Source: Saccoglossus kowalevskii (taxonomy: Eukaryota > Hemichordata > Enteropneusta > Harrimaniidae). Taken from it: DNA of 34,551 nt. Where the stretch lies: NCBI RefSeq assembly GCF_000003605.2, contig NW_003138320.1, positions 792,085 through 826,635 on the forward strand, given 5' to 3'. How positions within the stretch are numbered: the stretch's first letter is position 1; the number at the start of each line of letters is the position of its first letter. The translations under genes and the position numbers were made by a program. Under the pieces are notes generated by a model, which was not told the DNA's origin, ran no database searches, and saw nothing but the letters and a program-made list of their open reading frames with translations. Positions 11,601 through 20,902 of the stretch are shown here, piece after piece.

Positions 11601-14600
11601 GGTCGCCAACATGCCCAATAACCAGGTACACGACTTAACGATCACATTTTTGGCTTTTCGAAAGCTACTACTCAAAGTAGTATGGATTACTCCAGTATTG
11701 CAACATCTGGGTTCATCCTGAGTAAATGACAGAATAGAAAGGGTGCCAACCACGTTGTGTACGTTCGCCATGCACTCTGAAATTAATGCGAGTTTTCTCA
11801 TAAAACTAAAAGCACAAACCAAACTACCATGCCAATCACGATTATTATGAAATGAAACACACCTTTTACACGCATATTTTAAAGAATATCGTTGACGCCC
11901 AGTAAAAACACTCTGGGCTTATAATCGTGAATGCTCTCAACTTGATAAATACCTAGTAAAAATAGAGGGATGGGCTTCATACTCGGGAGGGGCTTGCGAT
12001 TGGGGAAGTACGGTACTTTAACGCAATCGGGCTTCCACTCTCAGAATAAGGCTACTTTACTTCTAATGTTGCATATTGTTCCTTTATTTCTGTTGCATGT
12101 TTTCATTCGCCATTCTATTCCCTGTCCCGGTTCGATCTGCGTGTTAAAATTTTTTGTGAATTTTTGGGTTTTTTTTGCAGGGAATGTCCGGGCATAGGCC
12201 CACCCCAATTTTTGTTTGCAATTTTCCATGTTCAGGACCCTGGGCTCTTACAGAGGTACATAAATTATAATACGGTACATAAATTATTGGCAAAAAATTA
12301 AAATCATGCTCTTTATAATATTGACTCACCAACAGATGGAATTCCGGGAGTGAGAGGATCCCCATATCCGAGATAGGCCGTACCACTTTTAACCGATTTC
12401 GAAGGAACCCACCATGTATTGGGATAGACATGACTGGCATCTCTACCATCTGGTGAGAAATCAACGCTGTCTGAAAAGAGTAAAACTCCAGCAGCTTTGG
12501 CGTCCTCAGCATTTTTCACCTGAAAGTAAATGATTTACAGTAAAATACTGGAACAAGATTGAAATAAAATCGATTGGGATGAAATTTATTTTTAAATTAA
12601 CTTGTGAGAATGTGTTGATTTAATAAGTTATGTTCACTCAGAGCGAAAATTTGTGTGACCATGAATGCAACTGTATGTTTTAGTGACACTGGCTGGGTGT
12701 CGTGACTGAAGATTTATTTTTAATGTACATGTACATGTAGATATGCGGGGTTACATGTTAGAAATATTAATTAGAAAGACACATTATTGTAACTAATGAG
12801 GAGAAGTTGTGTTTCGTGTAATTCACTCATCATGAAGCTTTTAATTTGACATTATGGTAAAAGCATGTTTGTGATTCGCTCAAATTAAATAGATTTGAGT
12901 GTGCTACCGATTAAGAAATGTAAGCAAGACGTGACCGTGACAGTAACCTACTGTCAGCTATTTGTGCTTTTTTCATTGACTCTGTTGGTAATTACACATA
13001 AAGCTCAGAACACTGTGTAGTTAAAACCCTTATATCAGTTCTACCTACCATGTTACAAGGAAATATTTAATACAGTGTTACAAAACAGCAATTCCAAGAC
13101 CAGTACATCAGTTCTACCTACCATGTTACCAGGAAATATTTAATACAGTGTTACAAAACAGCAATTCCAAGAACAGTACATCAGTTCTACCTACCATGTT
13201 ACCAGGAAATATTTAATACAGTGTTACAAAACAGCAATTCCAAGAACAGTACATCAGTTCTACCTACCATGTTACCAGGAAATATTTAATACAGTGTTAC
13301 AAAACAGCAATTCCAAGAACAGTACATCAGTTCTACCTACCATGTTACCAGGAAATATTTAATACAGTGTTACAAAACAGCAATTCCAAGAACAGTACAT
13401 CAGTTCTACCTACCATGTTACCAGGAAATATTTAATACAGTGTTACAAAACAGCAATTCCAAGAACAGTACATCAGTTCTACCTACCATGTTACCAGGAA
13501 ATATTTAATACAGTGTTACAAAACAGCAATTCCAAGACCAGTACATCAGTTCTACCTACCATGTTACCAGGAAATATTTAATACAGTGTTACAAAACAGC
13601 AATTCCAAGAACAGTACATCAGTTCTACCTACCATGTTACCAGGGAACATTTAATACAGTGTTACAAAACAGCAATTCCAAGAACAGTACATCAGTTCTA
13701 CCTACCATGTTACCAGGAAATATTTTGCCAAATCTCATGATAACTATTTTATCTTCTGGCAAGTTAGCTTTCCTGCCTTCTAACAAATCAAAATCCTCCT
13801 TGGTACCATAGTTTAAGTAAACAGGCTTTTTCTGAAATAAAAGTAGCAATTACAGTTATATAAAAAATGGAAAGCACATAAATAAATAAATAAATGCAAC
13901 GCATATGTTCATGAAATATCAGGCGTTAACACAAACAAAAATTGGGAAAATCACAAAGACAATTTGGAAGTAATATTTTCACTTCTACAAAAATATTTAT
14001 CACGACTCGCAAATCAACATGGTTTATTATTTAAAGTATACTATCGTTCTATCCTCGGGGGCGGAGCTATGCCATAAGATGTTCCACATTGTTAAAACGT
14101 GCACCACTGTACCATGTATTTATATGGGCTCTGAGTGAACTGGTGTGGAACACCAGTCGAAGAGTTGGTGAAAATAGCTAAATTCGAGAAAACAGCACAA
14201 AATCAACTTTGAAGTAATCCTGGACAACTAAATTTATATGTGTTGCACATGCAGGGGTGATCTTGCTACACTGTTCAGGGGACTCTCACAACCATCCCAA
14301 AGTACCATTTTCTGAAAGTTGTCAGTCTATGTTTACATTGTGATGGTTGCCAGGCGGTGAAAATGTCTGAATGTCCGTCCCAAGAATTGTTCTGAGACAA
14401 GTAAAATTGTCATTCAGACAACTGAATACTGGCAGTACATGTAACTGACTGTAGTAAATATATAAACAACAAACATTTCAAACAAGCAAGTTTTAAAGTT
14501 AACGTCAAGCCCTGTAACTATACAAGTTCAGTGGGGAACTTGCTGAAATTGTTCCCAACTTGACCTACTAAACAATTTACATTCTAGAATTGTATAGTCA

Positions 14601-17600
14601 CCATTTGTTTTAAGTTTGCTCAATACAGTTTCACAACAGTTTTTGAATTTTTGGAATTTACAAATAGAAATAGAAAAAAATTGGTAGTAAAGACACACAA
14701 GGCCATATGTGGAAAAAATTGGGGTACAGACATACTTTTTCGGATAAAGGTATACATGCGACTATGATGAACAAATAATACACGACCCACTCAATTGGAA
14801 ATTTTTTTTTTGAAATGTTGAATTTTATACTTTTAAATGGCTTACAACCTTGAATATGAAATGACTTACGATGACGGTTGCAGAGTGGCTGTATGCGATG
14901 AAAGGCTGATTAATACCGCTCTTGTCTTCACCTTCATTCGTCCAAAATATATTTGATTCGTGACTCACAATGGACAGAGTGCTTTTCGAGCTGAAAACAG
15001 ATTTATCCATTGGTGAACAAGAGAATAGACTTAAATCTGTAATGTTGGATTTAAAGCGTCCCAAGATATACATGTAATACATTTTACAACAAAAAAGGCC
15101 ACCAAGCATCCATCTTTAGACAAAACATGATATGGGACATGTACACAATGTGTCATCTTGTGTTATGCAGGCTTTCAATTAATTTTAACAATAAATAACA
15201 CCAAAAAATAAAAATAATGTACTTTTTTTATGACAACAGACTAGCAACTACTATCTTTCATTCTTTGACTACAGCTCTGGTATTATGCAATACTGTAAAA
15301 ACAATCACTCTAGGCATGTCAAAGATATGGCATCTTGAAAAAAAAAATTATCTATCTATCTTGATCTATAACCTTGATTTTGTTGTGTATATACATAAAC
15401 AACCTGAATACTTCCAGTTATAACCAACTTGAATAAAATTTTGAAGCATAAGCGTATGCATCTGTTAGACATACATACATACATGCATGCATGTACTAGT
15501 ACCGTAAAAACTTGATTAATTTGCGATAGTAAATATAATTATTTTTTCAAGTGCGCGAATTAATAGCGTAAAAACATAAATTATTGGGTACTTTTAGATC
15601 GATTCAAAAAGGGGCTGTTTTCATAAATTTATTAGTGATTTGTTTTGTTTTCCAATGAACACTATTACAGGACGCTGTTTAAGTGCCTCTGAGACTCGTG
15701 GTTAGCAACATTCATGGCATACAGTCGGGTAGAGAACACGCTCAACGTCAAGGACCACGCACCATGTTACACTTGAAATAGAACAGTGAAATGGCAAAGG
15801 TCACTCTGTACACAAACAAACAATGAACACGTGGCTACAAAGTAGCCGTCTGGTTGCACTGCCTTTTTTAAAAAAATTTTCGGCAGTACCGTCAGACACA
15901 GATTATTAATTGTTCGACAGGTCGTCGGCAGTGAAGCCGTCAAGCCAATCACCATCTTAGTCGTCGTCTAAAAGCAGATCAGCAATGATTTCTGCTATTT
16001 CAGTGTTGCTTCGGATAAGGTGGTCTTCTGCCCCGTTGATTGCATTTTTGTAGCCATGTGTTCATTTTTTACATGATTGTTTGGTTTTTTTTGTCAAGCA
16101 CTTTCATCTATAATGAAAATGTGTCACGAGGTCATTCGCCCGACCAATCAAAAACGTCAATTTACGTACTTAAATTACATCATAGAATAAAATCACTTTC
16201 CAAAATGGCGGACACATGGTCGATGCAACCCTGTGGACCAGCGACGAAAAGCCCTGTACTAAGCTTTCCATCACGGAAATTCGTAATCGATGTGCTGACC
16301 GATGGATATTTATCGACTAAGTAATAATTTTGCCCAACATCTGTAGTGTCGTGAGGGAATGATTTTTTTCAGGTCTAAACTGCTTGCTAACTGAAAGGCT
16401 GTGATGACGGAGATCGTCTGCGATTGCGGCTACAACAAGTACTGATAACATAAAAACTGTATAAATGTATATTTTTAATGTCTTCATTCAATATATATTC
16501 TGAGTTATCCACTTTATTCTGGCCAGCGAATTAATAGGATACAATTTCAAATATGTTTTTGAACGCCGCGAAGGATACCTTTTAAAATTAGCCTTCAAAA
16601 ATAAAATGGGTCGCGAAATAATAGGGACCGCGAAGTTATTACGTTATGTTACATGAGAACAAGTGCTTGAAATCAATCTAGGCATGCCTCAGAATGTCTT
16701 GTTTGAAAAAGAATGGCCACTCATCAGCCATTTACAAAAATGCCTGACACAAGATACCAGATTGAATGGTAGAAATTTTGGTGTCAACTAAAATGTCAGT
16801 CAGCCATATTGAATTTGAATGTGAATGGGAGGCAAATGCATACATGTGACTTAACATTTTCACCACCAGTTTCCTCTGTTGGTTCCAAAATTAGGGTTCA
16901 TTTCCAGAAATATTGAAGAATATAAGAAAAAGGGCAAAAACATTTTAGACGAGAGAGTCTGATGGTAAAAGGTTAATGTATGTGTCAAGTAAAAGTGTAA
17001 CTTTTGGGGCATGTACGAGATGTAGGTGTGGACAACAGAAAGGGGGAATTGTAAGTCCCAGTTTTTAGACTACAACAAACAAGTATAAATAAAATATTGG
17101 ACCAAATTATAGCTTCATCGGATTTGAAAGCAAAATGAAACTAATTTCTGATAAAAAGAAATGAAAATTAAAAACAAATTCTGTTCAAAGATTCAGCTAC
17201 AATGTAGTCTGGGAGGTGATGAATTGCAGTTATTATGGTTACCTGGATTTAAGTGGCAGCCATGGATTATATTTCTTCGTCTCAATCGTGAACCCATACT
17301 CTGTCCATTTGTTAGTAATATAATTGTCTCTGTCCAGGCTTGCTTCTGATCCAATGGGATGAGAAACATTAGAGAAATACCTTGAAAAAATGGCAAACAA
17401 TTAAAACGATGAAATTCTCATTTTGACTGTTTACTGCATTCATTCAGATTATACTAGATATACTAGACCAAATAAAGGTTTTTCAAACTTTTAAAACTAT
17501 GAAAAAATTCCACACCTGCACTGCAGTATGGTATATATAGAAAATTCAAAGACTGACTGGGAAGGTTATGGCGCCCTCTACAGTCATCTTACATGCACTT

Positions 17601-20600
17601 GTTGATTGAGGACTAAAATTGCAAATCTATACTGTAAAAGCAGTAATTTTTACATTTAATTTTACTCTTGATTTTTTTAGCATATTCACTGGTTTGAAGT
17701 TGAAATCCGCCACAGCCAGTACTCGCCTTTGATATATACAATGGTTATAAAAAAAAATAACAATAAAAATAATAATTGAGTTGCATAATGTATTGTAATG
17801 TAATGTAATGTAATGTAATGTAATGTAATGTAATGTAATGTAGCGTAGCGTAGCGTAGCGTAGCGTTGTAGTGTAGCATAGCGTAGCGTAGTGTAGTGTA
17901 GCATAGTGTAGTGTAGAGATGCAATCAGATTCCTGTGTTGCCCTCATGTTTATTTATCAGGTCATTTTCATAATACCCTTATTGTTATACATCTTTTCCT
18001 GCTTGATGTCATTTCGCAAGATGCGATAACCCAACATGCCAGCAAAAGTATTTTACGAGATTCAAGTCAGGGTGATTATCTGAATTCAGTGACGCAACGG
18101 GATTCAATTTCATCACGTGCTATAAAAGGTTACTTTGCCCGATATAAACAAAAGAAACCGAGTGCAAAAGAAATACGTTGCACATTTCCTAAAAAGAAAC
18201 ATGTACATAACATTTTCAAACATCTCAGTAGAGGGGTTTTACAGATATCTAAATATTATTTTCATACTGTTAATGGTTAATTGTAACATCTGGTACCTGA
18301 AAACCTGCCCTATGTAGACAAAGCGGAGTGTGGTGTGGTTTAAGCACAGTTTTATAAGTGTAAATATTTATTTGCGTCTCGGATATCAGTTTAATAGTTT
18401 TGGCTGTACATCGAGCGCATTTGATTTCAGGCCACACTTCACAAATTCAGCATTCATGCAGTGCAAAGCAAAAGGTTGCTGTATCATACGTTTTCATTTG
18501 ACCTAACTAACATACATTGAAGGCAATCTGAATGTAATTGATTTCATGGGTCACTGCATTGTCACAGCTGCGCAGCACGATATTTCAACACTGTGGCGCT
18601 GTGGCATGCATTTATTCCAGGGACAAAACCATGCGTGCCATAATGGAAAAGAATGTGCAAAAAATTTTCAACCGTAGAGCTAAAAAAAAAAATACCCTAC
18701 TGTTCTCTTTTTACCATGATGATCTCAGCTTTTGATCAGGGACTGTGCTTTGATATAACTATCCACAAGAGGTAAATTTCATTTAGATGATAATTTGTGT
18801 CACTTTTGCAATCACAAAGAGTAATTTCAAACTATGAATACCGGTAATTAACATTCTGTGAAAATAATTTGAAACCATGTCATCACTCACAGAAATGTAA
18901 ACTTCAGAGAAAAAACATTGGGAAAACATTTTGATGATATGATGTGTATGCTAGCACTTTTCAAATTCCCCACATAAATGATTTTAATTTTATCCTAATT
19001 TGCTAAATGACTTTAAATTCAGTGTAATAATGAGTTCTATTGTAATTTTTTATATCCATGCAGATTTAATTTTTTCAGCAAAATAAAAGTAAAAACCCAA
19101 TGAATAATTAATGCATTAATTGTAGTTTTTTTTAAATGGGTTATGAGCCTGAAACAAGTTATTTTACTGTAGGATGAAATAATCACACAATTACTCACTG
19201 TTTTTTTTAATTTTGCTATTATCGCCGATAAGTAAAATCCATTATTAAATCAAATCCATGCAAACATGTAATATAACAATAGAGCTCATTATTTCCCTGC
19301 CAGGTTGCGTGTACTTTAAACACAGTGAAATTGCTCAAAGCATCCATTGTGAAACAGCTGTGAAGATATTAGTGACCTAACGCTGGATTATATGCAAGCG
19401 CAAACAGCCAATTATGTTCTTTATATCACTTGCTTCAAATAATAGGTTAAGCCAACAAAGCACATGGATACAGACATGCAGCTATGATAAATAAATGAAT
19501 GTATGTGTGTACAGAAAATAAATACATGTACCAGACAGAAAGAAATTAATTGAATTATAGCCATGTATAGTGTTGGCTAATGAATAAGTCAATGCAAACT
19601 CAACCCCAACGTCAGGGGAGAATGAAACTATCCATATTGAAAAAACAACTGTAATTTGCATCTGAGGCCAATCTATTAAAAAAGGGAGTGAAGAAATGAG
19701 CAATAGCATCGCCATAACAAGTATCAAGTCTTATTAGCACGCTAACATTTATCAGAGTAAACATTAGCTAGTACATGTTATTATGTCTAGTCTGGTTACA
19801 CAACTAATATTTATTATAAAAGCGGAAGACAGATATCACAAAATCATAAAACAAAACAAAAATCAAAATAAGCAGGTATATTTGATGTGTTGGTCAAAAT
19901 AATTGGAATAGTAATTTTCAAGAAGAACTGTCAAAAGTTTAGTCTGGCAGGTGGGCGGTTTACAACCAGTTATATATCAATGGCCGTGCTGGCATCAATG
20001 GAGCTAACAAAAGTAGCTGAATATTCATACAAGTCTACAAGAGTTCTCAGTTATTCTTCCAGTAATTGCAAAGGCCATTACAATACACTTTTATACGCTC
20101 ACATCATTTTTGAAAATCATAAAAGATGTAAATTATTACACCAGTCTGGTTGTAAAGTATTCTTTGTATCCTGGCACATTTTTATGTATTTTTCCATATT
20201 TGTTTGATAATTTTGATTCAAACGGGCATAATATTAAATTAATGTGGTTTAACAATTTTTTTATAGTGACAAAATATAGTTGACTTTGCAATCAAAGGGT
20301 TAGACAAGTTTAATTGTCTACACTTTTGAATGAATGCTCAATAACCATAGCAACCCTTTGAACATTAAAAATCTTGCACAAAATAAACTTTCATATTTTT
20401 TTCAAAAATGTTGATTAAGACTTATAGTCAATAGGAAATCATGATCATTTGGTCTTAAAATAAAGAAATTAGAGAAAAATACATAAATAAAGTGCCAAAT
20501 GTTATATTAAAATTTTTACAAAAACTATATGAAATAAGTGTTTAAAAGTACAAGTGTTGTAGTTGTAACTTACCACAAGAAATTATCCAAATTTTCAACC

Positions 20601-20902
20601 GACACATCCTTGTTAAGGGAGACACCATATTGTTCCTCGTAATCTTTACTCAAATCGTTGCAGTTTCCTATATTCTTCACCAGATGGCGCCGAGTCATGT
20701 AACCAATAATCAATCCAAAAAAAAATATTAGCACTGCCACAAATATCTTGACCATAAGTCCTCGCTTTCCATAGCACCATTCGGGGCATGTAGCAATCTG
20801 CTTTGCAGGTTTGTACTGCGCAATATCAACGTTATCAGTCTCGGGATCCCATCGACTGTACAGAGCAGCTTTCCCACCACCTGAATCATTGTTTGTCGTC
20901 AT
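2573..20902 (-). CDS. GCPII/NAALADase-like M28 membrane metallopeptidase, 12 coding exons, 3' end outside window
   Basis: Joined exons: 20902-20574, 17380-17243, 14990-14870, 13831-13706, 12519-12330, 8390-8285, 7499-7324, 7102-6983, 4963-4881, 4775-4644, 3291-3206, 2663-2573, giving 1698 nt (566 codons) with no stop and matching phases at every junction. The product is a type II membrane protein. Residues about 1-48 are cytoplasmic, 49-69 a membrane segment, then a stalk, a protease-associated/apical region (about 155-370) and the M28 peptidase domain (about 390 onward). Zinc ligands by family alignment are H404, D414, E452 and D480; the fifth (His) lies beyond exon 12. Family members of about 750 residues cleave C-terminal residues from extracellular peptides or folates. 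Here the general base before the Glu ligand is K451, so activity is doubtful. Vertebrate orthology (FOLH1, NAALAD2 or NAALADL1) cannot be settled, so no symbol is given. Confidence 0.94.
2887..2909. repeat. Perfect 9-bp hairpin over an AAGATGGCCGCC motif
   Basis: AGATGGCCG and CGGCCATCT are exact inverse complements around a five-base loop. Related AAGATGGC and GCCATCTTTGATCTGAT phrases recur at 3023 and 3121, suggesting a decayed short repeat in intron 11. Confidence 0.6.
3206..3291 (-). CDS. Coding exon 11: peptidase domain
   Basis: Acceptor TTATTTTGTAG precedes 3291, donor GTAAGT follows 3206. It encodes residues 508-535 ([20 protein letters not shown]..), aligning with the GCPII segment SLYESWTKKSPSP. 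It leaves in phase 2, forming M536 with the first base of exon 12. Confidence 0.88.
3590..4492 (-). mobile_element. TA-flanked TIR transposon (903 bp) with a mini-ORF and poly(A) signal
   Basis: The left end CCGTACTCGACCTCGTTAGC and right end GCTAACGCGGTCGAGTACGG are inverted with one mismatch over 24 bp, flanked by TA (3588-3589, 4493-4494). GGGCGCTT.CC.GAGCA subterminal motifs recur inside both ends. On the minus strand, an ATG at 3970 begins a short frame containing EFAYDP, a shifted frame continues DFDCVPTD, and AATAAA follows at 3821-3816. Homologous copies lie at 33974-34551 and 11099-12013. It is non-autonomous; TA targeting suggests the Tc1/mariner-pogo group. Confidence 0.87.
4644..4775 (-). 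CDS. Coding exon 10: fourth zinc ligand
   Basis: Acceptor CTCTATGTAG precedes 4775, donor GTATCC follows 4644. It encodes residues 464-507: [20 protein letters not shown], then [16 protein letters not shown]480 (4727-4725) aligns with zinc ligand D453. The arginine of the GCPII arginine patch at position 463 aligns with A490. Both ends are phase 0. Confidence 0.94.
4881..4963 (-). CDS. Coding exon 9: catalytic Glu/zinc-ligand motif, general base replaced by Lys
   Basis: Acceptor ATTTTAG precedes 4963, donor GTAAAT follows 4881. It encodes residues 437-463: [19 protein letters not shown] then IGSTEWVE. In active relatives the motif is WDAEE(F/Y)G, the first Glu being the general base and the second a zinc ligand. 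Here the first is K451 (AAG at 4919-4917) while the ligand E452 (GAG at 4916-4914) is intact. The GSTEW..E calcium-site glutamates are kept. Confidence 0.95.
4965..6160. other. Intron 8, left part: no feature seen
   Basis: AT-rich intronic sequence between exon 9 and the MITE at 6167; it holds an octamer-like ATGCAAAT near 5393 and no recognisable exon. Confidence 0.5.
6167..6460. mobile_element. MITE with AAAGATGGCGAC interior, copy 1 (decayed end)
   Basis: It matches 9702-10010 along its length: CTTAAAGGGCGGTAGT start, ACAAAGATGGCGACTCTGAC, ATCAACGAGTA, GGTCAAACCT, GCGCATTGGATTGTGGGAAA. The right terminal repeat is eroded (GTAACGACCACC). Confidence 0.78.
6492..6529. repeat. ATATT microsatellite
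   Basis: Short run of TATTA/ATATT units just right of the decayed MITE. Confidence 0.9.
6800..7001 (-). repeat. 47-bp minisatellite, 3 clear plus 1-2 decayed units, spanning exon 8 end and its splice donor
   Basis: Copies of ACCTGC(T/A)TGCAACA on the plus strand begin at 6981, 6934 and 6887 (47 bp apart), with decayed copies near 6840 and 6800. The rightmost copy is the real exon 8 boundary. In coding orientation each carries GGAGAT(T/C)TGTTGCA(A/T)GCAG followed by GTATG, so two extra donor-like sites lie in intron 8. Confidence 0.92.
6983..7102 (-). CDS. Coding exon 8: first two zinc ligands; its 3' end seeds a tandem repeat
   Basis: Acceptor ATTCGTTTTAG, donor GTATGT (6982-6977). It encodes residues 397-435: [21 protein letters not shown]404 (codon 7079-7077) and D414 (7049-7047) are the zinc ligands matching H377 and D387 of GCPII. 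The last 19 exonic bases (GDLLQAG codons) and the donor are copied downstream in intron 8 as a 47-bp array, and the reading frame runs on through the array to a stop at 6828. Confidence 0.95.
7324..7499 (-). CDS. Coding exon 7: link from apical to peptidase domain
   Basis: Acceptor ATTCCCTACAG precedes 7499; the donor is GTCAGT, slightly weaker than its neighbours. It encodes residues 338-395 with CQYNGGPGF (GCPII YNVGPGF), [19 protein letters not shown] (conserved strand leading to NVIG) and GSVEP, and the split codon D396 opens the DRYVI motif of the next exon. Confidence 0.93.
8285..8390 (-). CDS. Coding exon 6: apical domain
   Basis: Acceptor CTTTTTCAG precedes 8390 and donor GTAAGT follows 8285. 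It encodes residues 302-336, including [20 protein letters not shown], matching the GCPII stretch with GLPSIPVHPIGYYDAQKLL. Both boundaries split codons (D302, Y337) and both resolve correctly. Confidence 0.92.
8391..9700. other. Intron 5, left part: no feature seen
   Basis: No coding exon or terminal inverted repeat recognised between exon 6 and the MITE at 9702. A GCGCCCTCTA motif at 8461 also occurs at 17571. Confidence 0.5.
9702..10010. mobile_element. MITE with AAAGATGGCGAC interior, copy 2 (intact ends, 309 bp)
   Basis: Terminal inverted repeats ATTAAAGCGCGGTA and TACCGCGCTTTAAT (14 bp) bound the element. The target duplication is unclear. It lies in intron 5. Confidence 0.85.
10909..11098. 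other. Assembly gap (190 N)
   Basis: An unbroken run of N in intron 5, next to a repeat, so a repeat-induced scaffold gap is likely. Nothing can be said of its content or true length. Confidence 1.
11099..12013 (-). mobile_element. Diverged relative of the CCGTACTCGACC element, left end lost in the N gap
   Basis: 11099-11540 parallels 3755-4170 (ATTTTATTACAATA, GTACGCAAACTCTC, AATGCGGAAGTGAATTATCG). AATAAA on the minus strand at 11176-11171 and an ATG at 11325 are retained. The right end reads GGGGAAGTACGG then TA at 12014-12015. A minus-strand open frame at 11822-11586 (78 codons) lies inside; I do not recognise it. The left terminus is hidden by N. Confidence 0.7.
12330..12519 (-). CDS. 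Coding exon 5: PA/apical domain
   Basis: Acceptor TTACTTTCAG precedes 12519 and donor GTGAGT follows 12330. It encodes residues 239-301, starting [20 protein letters not shown] and ending [13 protein letters not shown]; the GDPLTPG motif is a family hallmark. The position of GCPII N257 is T285. It leaves in phase 1 (D302 split G/AT). Confidence 0.94.
13034..13726 (-). repeat. 73-bp minisatellite, 9.5 units, spanning exon 4 end and its splice donor
   Basis: Unit starts (CAGTTCTACCTACC) occur at 13036, 13109, 13182, 13255, 13328, 13401, 13474, 13547, 13620 and 13693, exactly 73 bp apart. The tenth copy is the real exon 4 boundary. Units are nearly identical; visible variants are an A for C in unit 1, three changes in unit 9, and a GACC/GAAC difference in units 1 and 7. 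In coding orientation each unit holds about 20 nt of exon 4 end (..CCTGGTAACATG) followed by donor GTAGGT. Confidence 0.97.
13706..13831 (-). CDS. Coding exon 4: protease-associated (PA) segment; its 3' end seeds a tandem repeat
   Basis: Acceptor TTTATTTCAG and donor GTAGGT (13705-13700). It encodes residues 197-238 ([15 protein letters not shown]... [16 protein letters not shown]), the clear counterpart of VYVNYARTEDF..GKIVIARYGKVFRGNK in GCPII. The Arg of FRGN that binds the substrate alpha-carboxylate in GCPII (R210) is P235 here. The last 20 exonic bases and the donor are repeated downstream in intron 4 as a 73-bp array. Confidence 0.93.
14870..14990 (-). CDS. Coding exon 3: N-terminal peptidase half / apical junction
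   Basis: Acceptor TGTTTTCAG precedes 14990 and donor GTAAGT follows 14870. It encodes residues 156-196, ending [13 protein letters not shown], which aligns with the GCPII stretch PFSAFSPQG..GDLVYV. It leaves in phase 0. Confidence 0.9.
15502..16644 (-). mobile_element. pogo/Tigger-like DNA transposon remnant
   Basis: TA (15500-15501) precedes CCGTAAAAACTT, and AAGTTATTACGT precedes TA (16645-16646); these are imperfect inverted ends. On the minus strand, a frame ending at stop 15959-15957 reads [14 protein letters not shown], then an acidic DDD end. I read this as the C-terminus of a pogo/Tigger DDE transposase, where an Ala/Gly-Ser/Ala-Glu-Asp-(D/H)-Leu motif sits near the end. The rest of the transposase is missing or unrecognisable. 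Subterminal GCGAATTAATAG motifs occur near both ends (15555, 16526). Confidence 0.55.
17243..17380 (-). CDS. Coding exon 2: start of ectodomain
   Basis: Acceptor TTTTTTCAAG precedes 17380 and donor GTAACC follows 17243. The exon encodes residues 111-155, beginning [19 protein letters not shown]. This matches the GCPII segment where a Phe, an N-glycosylation sequon and a His-Leu/Ile-Ala/Gly turn open the ectodomain. N114 (NVS) sits at the family's conserved glycosylation position. Phase enters after two bases and leaves after two bases (AG/C, S156). Confidence 0.92.
17794..17916 (+). repeat. Pentanucleotide microsatellite switching from TGTAA to GTAGC units
   Basis: About ten TGTAA repeats (17794-17840) give way to GTAGC and then mixed GTAGT/GTAGC/ATAGC units to 17916, a two-step change at fixed 5-bp phase. 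It lies in intron 1 and produces only artefactual open frames. Confidence 0.95.
17920..20570. other. Intron 1 interior: no gene seen
   Basis: AT-rich sequence with short open frames lacking codon bias or family resemblance. Noted inside: an E-box plus TATA-like stretch at 18114-18128, and an AAACCCAATGAATAATTAA phrase near 19095 like the ends of the 21621-21820 MITE. Confidence 0.6.

Noticed and set aside
11586-11822. 78-codon minus-strand open frame as a possible independent gene
   Set aside because: It lies inside a transposon relative next to the N gap, and I recognise no domain in it; kept only as part of that element.
15217-15423. 68-codon plus-strand open frame in intron 2
   Set aside because: No similarity recognised, AT-driven composition, and no splice or promoter context.
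17627-17947. Open frames of about 70-106 codons with repeated [10 protein letters not shown] peptides
   Set aside because: They are translations of the pentanucleotide microsatellite, which is open in several frames.
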